From contig NZ_JAMXRZ010000027.1 of assembly GCF_024124375.1 (NCBI RefSeq), positions 1 to 39,852 on the forward strand: a stretch of DNA of 39,852 nucleotides. The letters are read 5' to 3'. The notes below the pieces were generated by a model, which did not search any database, was not told the DNA's origin, and saw only the letters and a program-made list of their open reading frames with translations. Shown here piece after piece: positions 13,125 to 22,088 of the stretch. Numbering within the stretch: position 1 is the first letter of the stretch; every line of letters starts with the position of its first letter. This stretch comes from Klenkia sp. PcliD-1-E. GTDB taxonomy: Bacteria > Actinomycetota > Actinomycetes > Mycobacteriales > Geodermatophilaceae. Both the position numbers and the translations under genes were made by a program.

Positions 13125-13487
13125 GTGATCGGTCAGCTGCACTCCTACGTCATCGACGCACCCGACGCCCACCGCCTGGCCTGCTTCTACGCGGAGCTGC
13201 TCGGGATGCAGGTGCAGGGCACCCCCGGCGACGACTGGGTCGTCGTCACCGGGCAGGGCTACCGGCTGGCCTTCCAGCAGGCCCCGGACCTGCAGCCGCC
13301 GGACTGGCCCGACCCGGCCCGACCGCAGCAGGCCCACCTCGACGTCCGGGTGGCCGACATCGACGTCGCGGAACCCGCGGCCCTGGCCCTGGGCGCGCGC
13401 CGGCTACCCGGCGGCGGGGGCGACTTCCGGGTCTACGCCGACCCGGTCGGCCACCCGTTCTGCCTCGTCTGGGACGCACCGCTGTGA
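13125..13487 (+). CDS. VOC superfamily (glyoxalase-like) protein
   Basis: A 120-aa small vicinal-oxygen-chelate protein with two beta-alpha-beta-beta-beta modules: VIGQLHSYVIDAPDAHRLAC/FYAELLGM and HLDVRVADIDVAEPAALALGA, ending FRVYADPVGHPFCLVW. Possible metal ligands are His6, the His of HLDV and the His of GHPF. The substrate is unknown; similar actinobacterial genes are annotated only as glyoxalase-like. GTG 13125 fits the CAGGAT hexamer, and the frame upstream to 13065 is not needed. It overlaps the thioesterase gene by a GTGA tetranucleotide, so the two are translationally coupled. Confidence 0.85.
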   Translation: MIGQLHSYVIDAPDAHRLACFYAELLGMQVQGTPGDDWVVVTGQGYRLAFQQAPDLQPPDWPDPARPQQAHLDVRVADIDVAEPAALALGARRLPGGGGDFRVYADPVGHPFCLVWDAPL

Positions 13488-13891
13488 CCGCCCCGGACCT
13501 GGGCACCCCGGCGAGCGCCTTCGTCGCCGCCAGCGGGTTCACCCCCGAGGAGATGACCGGCACGAAGGTCACCGGCACGCTCGACCTGGGCCCGGACCAG
13601 CACACCCCGTGGGGCGTGGTGCACGGCGGCGTCTACTGCACCGCCGTGGAGTCCGCGGCCAGCATCGGCGCCAGCCTGGCCGTCGCCGACCGCGGCCAGT
13701 TCGCGGTCGGCGTCAACAACTCCACCGACTTCCTGCGGCCGGTCACCTCGGGCCGGCTGCAGGTGCTCGCCGAGCCGGTGCAGCAGGGCCGCACCCTGCA
13801 GCTGTGGCTGGTCACCCTCACCCGCGCGGACGACGGCAAGGTCGTCGCCCGCGGCCAGGTGCGGCTGCAGAACGTGCCGCTGCCGGGCTGA
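13484..13891 (+). CDS. PaaI-type hotdog-fold thioesterase
   Basis: A 135-aa single hotdog domain of the PaaI/YbgC-like acyl-CoA thioesterase group. The diagnostic TPWGVVHGGVYCTAVESAAS lies at about residues 41-60, with the central helix and the HGG substrate loop, followed by GVNNSTDFLRPVTSGRLQVL and KVVARGQVRLQNVPL strands. GTG 13484 overlaps the VOC stop. The CoA substrate is not determinable. Confidence 0.88.
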   Translation: MTAPDLGTPASAFVAASGFTPEEMTGTKVTGTLDLGPDQHTPWGVVHGGVYCTAVESAASIGASLAVADRGQFAVGVNNSTDFLRPVTSGRLQVLAEPVQQGRTLQLWLVTLTRADDGKVVARGQVRLQNVPLPG

Positions 13892-13951
13892 CCCCGTTCT
13901 GTCGTACCCGGGTGCCACGCTCTGCCCCACCCGACAGCACCGGAGGCACCC

Positions 13952-14446
13952 GTGACCCTCGACCGTGAGCGCGACGACCTGCTGGGCACCCTCGCCGAGC
14001 ACCGGTTCTTCCTGCGCCGCACCGCCGACGGGCTGACCGACGAGCAGGCCCGGCTGCGCACCGGCGCCAGCGAGCTGACCGTCGGCGGCACCATCAAGCA
14101 CTGCGTCGCCCAGGAACGCATCTGGACCGACTTCCTGGTCCGCGGGGCCGCGGCGCACGACCTGCCCGACGGCGCCTTCGAGGCCCAGTTCGTGCTCGGC
14201 CCGGACGAGACACTGGCCGGGGTGCTCGCCGAGCTCGACGAGGTCGCGGCCGCCACCGAGGAGCTGGTGCGCTCCCTCGACGACCTCGACACCGACATCG
14301 CGCTGCCCACCGCGCCCTGGTTCCCGCCCGGCGCCCGGTGGTCGCGCCGCAAGGTGCTCGTGCACCTGCTCGCCGAGATCGCCCAGCACTCCGGCCACGC
14401 CGACGTCGTCCGCGAGGGCATCGACGGCGCCAAGACGATGGGGTGA
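13952..14446 (+). CDS. DinB/DUF664-family protein
   Basis: A 164-aa four-helix-bundle protein of the DinB/YfiT-like superfamily, often thiol-dependent (mycothiol) transferases in actinobacteria. TLDRERDDLLGTLAEHRFFL starts the first helix. The three-His metal pattern is suggested by GGTIKHCVAQERIW (about residue 50), RKVLVHLLAEIAQHSGHADV (His at about 137 and 144) and a nearby His. GGAGG lies shortly before GTG 13952. The gene ends 1 bp before the convergent dimer-glycosylase-like fusion gene. Confidence 0.82.
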   Translation: MTLDRERDDLLGTLAEHRFFLRRTADGLTDEQARLRTGASELTVGGTIKHCVAQERIWTDFLVRGAAAHDLPDGAFEAQFVLGPDETLAGVLAELDEVAAATEELVRSLDDLDTDIALPTAPWFPPGARWSRRKVLVHLLAEIAQHSGHADVVREGIDGAKTMG

Positions 14447-14447
14447 G

Positions 14448-15338
14448 TCAGGCGGCGGGGTCCAGCACCACCCGGAACAGGGCGCGCGGGTCCTGCATGG
14501 TGGCCGGTGGCCGCACGGCCGACCGGGGCACGACCCGGTCGAAGCGGGCCGGACGGCGGTGCGGCAGCAGGTCCCGGCCGGCGTAGGCGTAGTCGCCGGT
14601 GACCTCGCCCAGCAGCAGCCCCGACCCTCCGCCCACCGGCACCGCCACGGCGTCCCCGGGCTGCACCTCGTGCAGGAGGGCGGCCAGCTGGCGCAGGTCC
14701 TTGGCCGGCCGCTTCCCGGTCAGCTCGTGCGCCAGGGCCCGCAGCGCGGGCAGCTCCAGCCCCGTCGCGTCGACGTCCACCCACGACTGGGTGCCCAGCC
14801 CCACGACCCCGGTGGCGAGCGCGGCCCCGAGCTCCGGGTGCGCGCGGGGCCGCACGACCCAGACCGGCACGCCCGAGGGCGGCGGGGTGGGCGGCACGTC
14901 GTCGGCGGCCGGCCAGACGTAGTCCAGGTCGTCGGGGTCACCGGCGAACAGGGTCGCGTAGGTGGCCGGTTCCTTGCCCAGCAGCTTCGACCGGTGCGAC
15001 AGGTGCAGGGCCTCGTCACCGAGCCAGCTCGGCAGCTGCCCGGCGGCACCGAGCTCGGCCTGGGTGCCCACCCCGGGCGCGAACTCCTCGATCTGCGCGG
15101 CGGTGGAGTCGGCGAAGCCGCGGGCCACCCACTCGGCGGCCATGTCCAGGCCGTAGCGGACCAGCGCCGGGGTGCGGCCTCGCCACATCACCACCGCGGG
15201 GTGCGTCGTCCAGCCGTAGTCGGGCAGCTCCAGCGCGCGCAGGATCTGCAGGGTCTCGACCCGCTGCTTGCCCAGCCGCGGGGCGTCCAGGAGGCGGGCG
15301 CTGCCGGCGAAGTCGGCGACGGGGAGGAAGGTCTGCAC
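14448..15338 (-). CDS. Pyrimidine-dimer-glycosylase-like domain fused to Mrr-type N-terminal domain
   Basis: A 296-aa two-domain protein. Residues 1 to about 140 match the MSMEG_6728 family (related to T4-type pyrimidine-dimer DNA glycosylase, Pyr_excise): MQTFLPVADFAGSARLLDA, RLGKQRVETLQILRALEL, HPAVVMWRGRTPALVRYGLD and LSHRSKLLGKEPATY. After a Pro-rich linker (148-157), residues 158-291 read VPVWVVRPRAHPELGAA..., HEVQPGDAVAVPV (223-235), LGEVTGDYAYAG (243-254), HRRPARF (260-266) and ALFRVV. This resembles the domain found N-terminal to Mrr-type restriction nucleases, thought to probe DNA or modified bases. GTG 15338 has CAGACT 7 nt upstream. A role in recognising and nicking damaged or modified DNA is inferred; the catalytic residues are not verified. 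Confidence 0.78.
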   Translation of the reverse strand: MQTFLPVADFAGSARLLDAPRLGKQRVETLQILRALELPDYGWTTHPAVVMWRGRTPALVRYGLDMAAEWVARGFADSTAAQIEEFAPGVGTQAELGAAGQLPSWLGDEALHLSHRSKLLGKEPATYATLFAGDPDDLDYVWPAADDVPPTPPPSGVPVWVVRPRAHPELGAALATGVVGLGTQSWVDVDATGLELPALRALAHELTGKRPAKDLRQLAALLHEVQPGDAVAVPVGGGSGLLLGEVTGDYAYAGRDLLPHRRPARFDRVVPRSAVRPPATMQDPRALFRVVLDPAA

Positions 15339-15345
15339 CGGGTCC

Positions 15346-15351
15346 AGTCTG
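15346..15351 (-). promoter_or_regulatory. Possible -10 of the fusion gene
   Basis: CAGACT on the minus strand, 7 nt before GTG 15338. The same hexamer at the same spacing precedes the SRPBCC gene at 16967. Confidence 0.35.
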
Positions 15352-15353
15352 GG

Positions 15354-15662
15354 TCAGCCGCGCTCGTCCAGCGCGGCGAGCGCGGACTCCCAGCGGTCCC
15401 GGCGTTCGTCGTCGCTCTGCTCCCACCACGCCGTGCCGCGCTCCCCGAGGCCGGTCTTGGCCAGCTGCACCCGGGCGCGGGCCGCGGCCACGGCGTCGTC
15501 GTCGCCCCTGGCCGCACGCACCCCGCTGCGCCCGACGCCGAGGTGGTGCAGCAGCCGCTCCCGGACGTCGTCGGGCAGCTGCGGGTCCTGTGCCCGCCAG
15601 CGCCGGCCGTCGACCACGAGCCAGCGGCCGTCCTCGGTGCGCTCCACCTCCCGGCGGGTCAC
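15354..15662 (-). CDS. Conserved actinobacterial protein of unknown function (102 aa)
   Basis: A 102-aa soluble, charged, helical protein: TEDGRWLVVDGRRWRAQDPQ at the start, then LPDDVRERLLHHLGVGRSGVRAA and VQLAKTGLGERGTAWWEQSDDER. I recall near-identical architecture in many actinobacteria, sometimes labelled 'biopolymer transporter Tol' without evidence. No membrane segment or catalytic motif is visible. GTG 15662 overlaps the sirtuin stop (GTGA), so it is translationally coupled to the sirtuin gene. The open frame running up to 16118 is antisense-free but unsupported beyond the sirtuin overlap. Confidence 0.8.
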   Translation of the reverse strand: MTRREVERTEDGRWLVVDGRRWRAQDPQLPDDVRERLLHHLGVGRSGVRAARGDDDAVAAARARVQLAKTGLGERGTAWWEQSDDERRDRWESALAALDERG

Positions 15663-16519
15663 CGGGCCAGCCGGTCGGCCAAGGCGGGCAGCACCGATCC
15701 CAGCGGGGCGTCGACGCGGACGTCGGCCTTGTCGTCCCCGCGGGTGGGCCCGCAGTTGACGATCGCGACCGGGATGCCCTCCTTCTCCGCGCGCAGCACG
15801 AACCGGTAGCCGCTCATCACGGTCAACGACGACCCGAGCACCACCAGGGAGCGGGCCGAGCAGACGGCCGCGTAGGCCGCGGCGACCCGGTCGGGCGGGA
15901 CGGTCTCGCCGAAGAAGACCACGTCGGGCTTGAGCGGACCGCCACCGCAGGCCAGGCAGTCGACCATGACGAAGCCGTCCAGGGCCTCCTCGGGCAGCTC
16001 GACGTCGCCGTCGGGGTTGACCTCGTCGTCGACCGGCTCGGGCCGGAAACCAGGGTTGACCTCGCGCAGCCGCAGGTCCAGCTCGGCGCGGGGGGCGACG
16101 TCCCCGCACTGCAGGCACACGGTGCGGTCCAGCCCGCCGTGCAGCTCCAGCACGTCGGTGGCCCCGCCGGCCTGGTGCAGCCCGTCGACGTTCTGCGTGA
16201 TGATCCCGCCGACCAGGCCGGCGTCCTGCAGCGCGGCGACGGCGCGGTGCCCGGCGTTGGGCCGCGCCCCGGCGATCTGCCGCCAGCCCACGAAGCTGCG
16301 CGCCCAGTACCGGTGCCGACCGCGGGGGTCGCGGGTGAAGGTCTGCCAGGTCATCGGGGTGTGCCGGCGCAGCGACCCGGTGGCCCCGCGGTAGTCGGGG
16401 ATGCCGGAGTCGGTCGAGAGCCCGGCCCCGGACAGCACGACGGCGTTGCCGTTGCCGACCAGGCGGGCCAGGTCGTCCAGGTCGGGGACGACGGTGAGCG
16501 GTGCGGTCACCCCGCCCAT
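15659..16519 (-). CDS. Class II (SIRT4-like) NAD-dependent sirtuin
   Basis: A 286-aa Sir2-fold NAD-dependent deacylase or ADP-ribosyltransferase. The NAD loop GAGLSTDSGIPDYRG is at 31-45, followed by the class II marker YWARSFVGW (71-79), TQNVDGLHQ (108-116) and catalytic His127 in LELHGGL. The zinc Cys pairs are C135/C138 and C188/C191, with the longer insert usual for class II. KPDVVFFGE and LGSSLTVMSGY complete the fold. ATG 16519 is the start. It is transcribed with the 102-aa gene, and the SRPBCC gene lies 10 bp upstream in the same direction. The acyl preference is unknown. Confidence 0.93.
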   Translation of the reverse strand: MGGVTAPLTVVPDLDDLARLVGNGNAVVLSGAGLSTDSGIPDYRGATGSLRRHTPMTWQTFTRDPRGRHRYWARSFVGWRQIAGARPNAGHRAVAALQDAGLVGGIITQNVDGLHQAGGATDVLELHGGLDRTVCLQCGDVAPRAELDLRLREVNPGFRPEPVDDEVNPDGDVELPEEALDGFVMVDCLACGGGPLKPDVVFFGETVPPDRVAAAYAAVCSARSLVVLGSSLTVMSGYRFVLRAEKEGIPVAIVNCGPTRGDDKADVRVDAPLGSVLPALADRLAR

Positions 16520-16529
16520 GGTCCCCGTT

Positions 16530-16967
16530 TCAGCGCAGCTCTGCCTCGAGCCGCTCGAGGATGCCCGTGTAGGAGCGGGCCAGGCCCTTGGGCGCGAAGG
16601 TGCGCTCGAAGAACCCGCCGATGCCCGAGGCGCCGTCCCAGGTGGTGCGCACCCGCACCGTCGAGGCGCCCGCGTCGGCCGGGTGCACGGTCCAGGTGGT
16701 GACCATGGAGGAGTTCTGGTCCCGCTCCACCAGGCCCTCGGGACCGTCGGTCACCGCGACGAGCTGGTCGCGCACCCGCTTGGACGTGGCGGCGAAGCGC
16801 CAGTGCACCCGGGTGCCGTCGCCCTGGCCGCCGGACACGACCCGCCAGTCGCTGAACTGCGGGCCGGCGATCCGCTGCCGGGTGCCGGCGTAGTCGGCGA
16901 GGGCTGCCCGGACCCGGTCGGCGGGGGCGGCGACGACGTGCTCTGCGGTGGCGACGACCTGGCTCAT
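16530..16967 (-). CDS. SRPBCC (polyketide-cyclase/START-like) family protein
   Basis: A 145-aa helix-grip-fold protein with one hydrophobic ligand cavity. VATAEHVVAAPADRVRAALADY begins the beta-helix module. TWTVHPADAGASTVRVRTTWD supplies the strands, and the C-terminal grip helix is FAPKGLARSYTGILERLEAEL. ATG 16967 has CAGACT exactly 7 nt upstream; the frame to 17072 reads through a repeat element and is rejected. The ligand is unknown. Confidence 0.85.
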   Translation of the reverse strand: MSQVVATAEHVVAAPADRVRAALADYAGTRQRIAGPQFSDWRVVSGGQGDGTRVHWRFAATSKRVRDQLVAVTDGPEGLVERDQNSSMVTTWTVHPADAGASTVRVRTTWDGASGIGGFFERTFAPKGLARSYTGILERLEAELR

Positions 16968-16974
16968 GCCCCCC

Positions 16975-16980
16975 AGTCTG
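16975..16980 (-). promoter_or_regulatory. Possible -10 of the SRPBCC gene
   Basis: CAGACT on the minus strand, 7 nt before ATG 16967, with a G-run spacer. Confidence 0.35.
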
Positions 16981-17012
16981 CCCGCCCCGCGCCGACCGGC
17001 CTTCCCGGCACC

Positions 17013-17088
17013 GATCAGCTCCGACGACCAGCGTGCGTCCTCCGCCGTCGACACCGGTGGCGGAGGATGCACGCCGGTGGCGGAGGAC
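17013..17088. repeat. Truncated copy of the REP-like element
   Basis: GATCAGCTCC-GACGACCAGC-GTGCGTCCTC repeats the left arm of the element at 9290 with one change. The following GCGTGCGTCCTCCGCC / GGCGGAGGATGCACGC arms form a 16-bp inverted repeat with one mismatch. The outer right arm is lost or replaced by a short tandem CGGTGGCGGAGGA duplication. It lies between two minus-strand genes, upstream of the SRPBCC promoter. Confidence 0.65.
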
Positions 17089-17112
17089 CGTCTCCGCGGA
17101 GACGCCCGCGCG

Positions 17113-17559
17113 CTACTGCAGGTCCTCGACGGTCATGGCCGAGGGGTCGAAGGCGCGGTGCTCGACCAGGACCATCCAGTTGCCGGAGTTGTCGCGCATC
17201 AGCGCCTCGACGCCGTAGGGCCGCTCGGCCGGGGGCTGGATGAACGTGACGCCCTTGGCCGACAGCTCCTCGTAGGTCCTCCGGCAGTCCTCGACCGCCA
17301 GCCCGATGCCGGGCAGCCCACCCTCGGCCTGCGCGCGCTGCATGGCCGCGACGAGGTCGTCGGACAGCGGCTTGCCCGGCGTGGTCAGGTGCACCGACAG
17401 CTCGGGCTGGCTGGGGTGCCGGACGGTGCACCAGCGGAAGTCCTCGGCCAGCTGGATGTCCTCCTGCTCCTCGAAGCCCAGCACGTCGGTGTAGAACGCC
17501 TTGGCCTCGGAGATGTCGGTCACCCACACGCTGACCAGCGAGATGTTCGAGATCGTCAT
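17113..17559 (-). CDS. VOC family protein (glyoxalase/bleomycin-resistance type)
   Basis: A 148-aa VOC protein with two modules: VSVWVTDISEAKAFYTDVLG, then WCTVRHPSQPELSVHLTT and IGLAVEDCRRTYEELSAKGV, ending EALMRDNSGNWMVLVEHRA. The family metal site is suggested by Glu/His positions, including the final Glu in VLVEH. The ATG at 17559 is 7 nt after a TAGCGT -10 that overlaps the stop codon of the AraC gene upstream. The AraC-VOC pair resembles the common arrangement where the AraC regulator controls or is co-expressed with a VOC enzyme. The substrate is unknown. Confidence 0.88.
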   Translation of the reverse strand: MTISNISLVSVWVTDISEAKAFYTDVLGFEEQEDIQLAEDFRWCTVRHPSQPELSVHLTTPGKPLSDDLVAAMQRAQAEGGLPGIGLAVEDCRRTYEELSAKGVTFIQPPAERPYGVEALMRDNSGNWMVLVEHRAFDPSAMTVEDLQ

Positions 17560-17566
17560 GCCGAGG

Positions 17567-17572
17567 ACGCTA
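17567..17572 (-). promoter_or_regulatory. -10 of the VOC gene, overlapping the AraC stop codon
   Basis: TAGCGT on the minus strand. Its first three bases are the TAG stop codon of the AraC gene, and the hexamer ends 7 nt before ATG 17559. The VOC gene can therefore be transcribed separately as a leaderless mRNA. Confidence 0.5.
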
Positions 17573-18001
17573 GGGGCCGCCGCCCCCCGGGTGCTTCTCC
17601 CCGCTTGCGGTCATGCCGCGCATGAACACCCAGCAGCCGGGGACGTGCGGCGCGCCGGTCGCCGCCCACCGCCGCTGGTAGGCGCTCGGGGTCTCCCCCA
17701 CCAGCTCCCGGAACCGGCTGGAGAAGGACCCGAGGCTGGAGAAGCCCACCAGGTGGCAGACCTCGGTGACGGTGAGGTTCGTCGTCCGCAGCAGGTCCTG
17801 GGCGCGCTCGACCCGGCGGCGCGAGAGGTGCGCGGCCGGGGAGACGCCGTAGGTGGCGGTGAACAGCCGCTGGAAGTGCCACGGGCTCAGCGCCGCGACC
17901 GCGGCCAGCTGGGCGAGGGTCAGCGGCTGGTCGTAGTGCCGGTCGGCGTGGTCGCGGGCCCGGCGCAGGTGCACCAGCACGTCGTCGTGCGCCCGGGTCA
18001 T
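17570..18001 (-). CDS. AraC family transcriptional regulator
   Basis: A 143-aa protein consisting almost only of the AraC double helix-turn-helix. The first HTH is LTLAQLAAVAALSPWHFQRLF (about residues 27-47). The second is LTVTEVCHLVGFSSLGSFSS followed by RFRELVGETPSAYQRRW. There is no N-terminal effector domain, so it resembles short SoxS/MarA-like activators. ATG 18001 is preceded by an AGGGGGA ribosome site. It lies immediately upstream of the VOC gene. Confidence 0.92.
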   Translation of the reverse strand: MTRAHDDVLVHLRRARDHADRHYDQPLTLAQLAAVAALSPWHFQRLFTATYGVSPAAHLSRRRVERAQDLLRTTNLTVTEVCHLVGFSSLGSFSSRFRELVGETPSAYQRRWAATGAPHVPGCWVFMRGMTASGEKHPGGGGP

Positions 18002-18019
18002 CCGTCCCCCTTCCCCCGC

Positions 18020-18085
18020 GTGATCATGGGTTTCGTGCCCGCCGACGCGCCGTGCCCCGCGTGTCGACCGGCCACAACTCCATGA

Positions 18086-18089
<4 letters not shown>
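18020..18089. repeat. About 70-bp imperfect palindrome at the ackA 3' end
   Basis: The outer arms GTGATCATGG (18020-18029) and CCATGATCAA (18080-18089) are inverted repeats, with weaker pairing inside. The ackA stop codon (18088-18086) is part of the right arm. It is probably a terminator for ackA, and lies upstream of the AraC gene. Confidence 0.6.
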
Positions 18090-19248
<1,159 letters not shown>

Positions 19249-19252
<4 letters not shown>

Positions 19253-21342
19253 CGGCCGGCCGCCTGCACCGCCGTGATGGCGACGGTGTTGACGATGTCG
19301 CGGACGGTGGCCCCCCGGGACAGGTCGTTGACCGGGGCGTTCAGTCCCTGCAGCACCGGCCCGATGGCCACCGCGCCGGCCGAGCGCTGCACCGCCTTGT
19401 AGGTGTTGTTGCCGGTGTTCAGGTCGGGGAACACGAACACCGTGGCCCGCCCGGCCACCGACGAGCCCGGCATCTTGGCCGCGCCCACCTCGGGGTCGGC
19501 GGCGGCGTCGTACTGCATCGGGCCGTCGACGACGAGCTCCGGGGCGCGCTCCCGGACCAGCCGGGTGGCCTCGCGCACCTTGTCCACGTCGGCACCCGAC
19601 CCCGACGTCCCCGTGGAGTAGGACAGCATCGCCACCCGCGGCTCGATGCCGAACTCGGCCGCCGTGGCCGCCGAGGAGATCGCGATGTCGGCCAGCTGCG
19701 CGGCGTCGGGCAGCGGGTTGACCGCGCAGTCGCCGTAGACCAGCACCCGGTCGGCCAGCGCCATGAGGAAGACGCTGGACACCACCGACACCCCGGGCCG
19801 GGTGCGGATGACCTCGAAGGCCGGCCGGATGGTGTGCGCGGTGGTGTGCGCGGCGCCGGAGACCATGCCGCCGACCAGGCCGAGGTGGACCATGAGCGTG
19901 CCGAAGTACGACACGTCGGGGACGACGTCGTAGGCCGCCTCGACGGTCATCCCGCGGTGGGCGCGCAGCGCGGCGTACTCCTGGGCGAACCGGGTGCGCA
20001 GCTGCTCGTCGAAGGGGTCCACCACCTGCGCGGCGGCGATGTCCAGACCCAGCTCGGAGGCCCGGCCGCGCACCTTCGCCTCCTCGCCCAGGATGGTCAG
20101 CCGGGCGATCCGCCGGGCCAGCACCGTGGACGCCGCGCGCAGCACCCGGTCGTCGTCCCCCTCGGGCAGCACGACGTGCTGGTCGGCGGCCCGCGCCCGC
20201 TCGGTGAGCAGGTGCTCGAACATCAGCGGGGTGACGACGGTCGAGGGGCCGACGTCCAGGCCGTCGAGCAGCTGGCGGGTGTCGACCGCCTCGTCGAACA
20301 GCGCGATCGACCGTTCGGCCTTGCGCGGGGAGTCCGAGGCGATGAGGCCGCGGGTGCGGATGACCCGGGCGGTGGTGTCGAAGGTGCCCAGCTGCGTGCG
20401 CACGATCGGCAGCGAGCTGCCCAGGCCGGCGATCAGCTGCAGCACCGGGTCGGGCAGGTCGATGCCGCCGTTGAGCAGGATGCCGGTCGGCGAGGGGTAG
20501 GTGCCGGCCGCGTGCGCGGTCATCACGGCCAGGACGACGTCCGGCCGGTCGCCGGGGACGACGACGACCGAGCCCTCCAGCAGCCGCGGCAGCACGTTGA
20601 CCATCGACATCGCCGCCACCACGACGCCCATCGCCTCGCGGTCCATCAGCGCGGGGTCCCCGGCCACCAGCTCGCCGTCGACGGCCGCCGCGACCGAGGC
20701 GAAGGTCGGCGCGATGAGCACCGGTTCCTCGGGGATCGCCCACACCGGCCGGTCGGTGACGGCCTGCACCGCGGCCACGCCCTCGGTCAGCCGGTCGGGG
20801 TCGGCGCGGTTGAGCACGACGGCGACCACCCCGGCGTGCTCGGCGGCCAGCTCCCGCAGCGCCGGCTCGGCGACCGCGGCCAGGACCTCGGGCGCGCGGG
20901 CGGGTGCCTGGCCCAGCTGCTCGGCGCCGGCCGGGTCCCGGCCGCCCAGCACCAGGACGACGGGGGTGCCGAGGTTGGCCGCGATCCGGGCGTTGAAGGA
21001 CAGCTCGGTCGGCGAGGAGACGTCGGTGAAGTCCGAGCCGACGACCACCACGGCGTCGCAGCGGGCCTCCACCGCCTTGTACCGCTCGACGATCCGCGCC
21101 AGCGCGGCGTCGCCGTCGGCGTGCACGTCGTCGTAGGTGACGCCGACGGCCTCGGCGAACCCCACCCCGGCGGTGGTCCGGGCCAGCAGGGTGGAAAGCA
21201 CCGGGTCGGTGGCCCCGCGGGCGATCGGCCGGAAGACCCCGACCCGGCCGACCTCGCGGGTCAGGGTGTGCAGCAGGCCCAGGGCGACGACGGACTTCCC
21301 GGAGTGGCCCTCGACGGAGGCGACGTACACGCTGCGGGCCAC
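19249..21342 (-). CDS. pta: Phosphate acetyltransferase (long form)
   Basis: A 697-aa, three-domain Pta: an N-terminal BioD-like P-loop domain (YVASVEGHSGKSVVALG, loop residues 9-17), a central DRTGG-type domain (about 215-330) and the C-terminal catalytic PTA domain from about 375 (VVLPEGDDDRVLRAA, LGLVGGMVSGAAHTTAHTIR, SYSTGTSGSGADVDKV, FPDLNTGNNTYKAVQRSAGA). It converts acetyl-CoA and phosphate to acetyl-phosphate. GTG 21342 has GAGGAG 4 nt upstream, and a TAGCGT -10 lies about 68 nt before it. It is the first gene of the pta-ackA operon. Confidence 0.96.
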
Positions 21343-21409
21343 GGGGCTCCTCGGCTGGCTGGGCTCGTGGCAGGCGGCGCCGTCGAGCTGCGGGTCGCTG
21401 TCCTCGGGG

Positions 21410-21415
21410 ACGCTA
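21410..21415 (-). promoter_or_regulatory. -10 candidate of pta-ackA
   Basis: TAGCGT on the minus strand gives a leader of about 60 nt ending in the GAGGAG site. It lies 14 bp beyond the end of the response-regulator gene. Confidence 0.45.
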
Positions 21416-21428
21416 GCCGACCGAGGCC

Positions 21429-22088
21429 TCAGCCGCCCTCGGGGCGGACCAGGCCCGTCTCGTAGGCCAGCACCGCGGCCTGGGTGCGGTCACGCAGCCC
21501 GGTCTTGCCCAGGATCCGGCCGACGTGGGTCTTCACGGTCAGCTCCGAGAGCACCAGCTCCGCGGCGACCTCGGCGTTGGACCAGCCACGGGCGACCAGC
21601 GCCAGCACCTCCCGCTCCCGGTCGGTGAGCGGGTCCAGCCGGGCGTCGCGGGCAGCGGGGTCGGGCAACCGCCCGGCGAAGGTCTCCAGCAGCCGGCGGG
21701 TCACCCGCGGGGACACCACCGCGTCCCCGGCCACGACCGTGCGGATCGCGGCGAGCAGGTCGGCCGGCTGGGTGTTCTTCAGCAGGAACCCGCTGGCCCC
21801 GGCCCGCAGCGCGGCGAAGGCGTGCTCGTCCAGGTCGAACGTGGTCAGCACCAGCACCCGGCTGGGCAGGCCGGCGGCGACGATCTGCGCCGTGGCCGCG
21901 ACGCCGTCCAGCACCGGCATCCGCACGTCCATCACCACGACGTCGGGCGTCAGCTCGCGAGCCAGGGCGACGGCCTCCGCGCCGTCGGAGGCCTGTCCGA
22001 CCACCTCGAGGTCGGGCTGGCTGTCCAGCACCATGCCGAACCCGACCCGCACCAGCGGCTCGTCGTCGACCAGCAGCACCGTGGTCAT
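21429..22088 (-). CDS. NarL/LuxR-type response regulator
   Basis: A 219-aa response regulator. The receiver domain (MTTVLLVDDEPLVRVGFGMV) has the phospho-acceptor Asp54 in VVVMDVRMP, the Thr in VLVLTTFD and the Lys in GFLLKNTQ. The C-terminal LuxR-type HTH is LTDREREVLALVARGWSNAE followed by VAAELVLSELTVKTHVGRIL. ATG 22088 overlaps the kinase stop (ATGA). It is the last gene of the ABC-GtrA-kinase-regulator operon and probably autoregulates or controls the ABC transporter. Confidence 0.95.
   Translation of the reverse strand: MTTVLLVDDEPLVRVGFGMVLDSQPDLEVVGQASDGAEAVALARELTPDVVVMDVRMPVLDGVAATAQIVAAGLPSRVLVLTTFDLDEHAFAALRAGASGFLLKNTQPADLLAAIRTVVAGDAVVSPRVTRRLLETFAGRLPDPAARDARLDPLTDREREVLALVARGWSNAEVAAELVLSELTVKTHVGRILGKTGLRDRTQAAVLAYETGLVRPEGG

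Noticed and set aside
16020-16090. Unusually long spacing between the two zinc Cys pairs of the sirtuin
   Set aside because: About 50 residues between CxxC pairs is expected for class II (SIRT4-like) bacterial sirtuins as I know them.
21402-21426. CCTCGG/CCGAGG inverted repeat after the response regulator as terminator
   Set aside because: Only a 6-bp stem with a 13-nt loop, and it overlaps the pta -10. Too weak to call.
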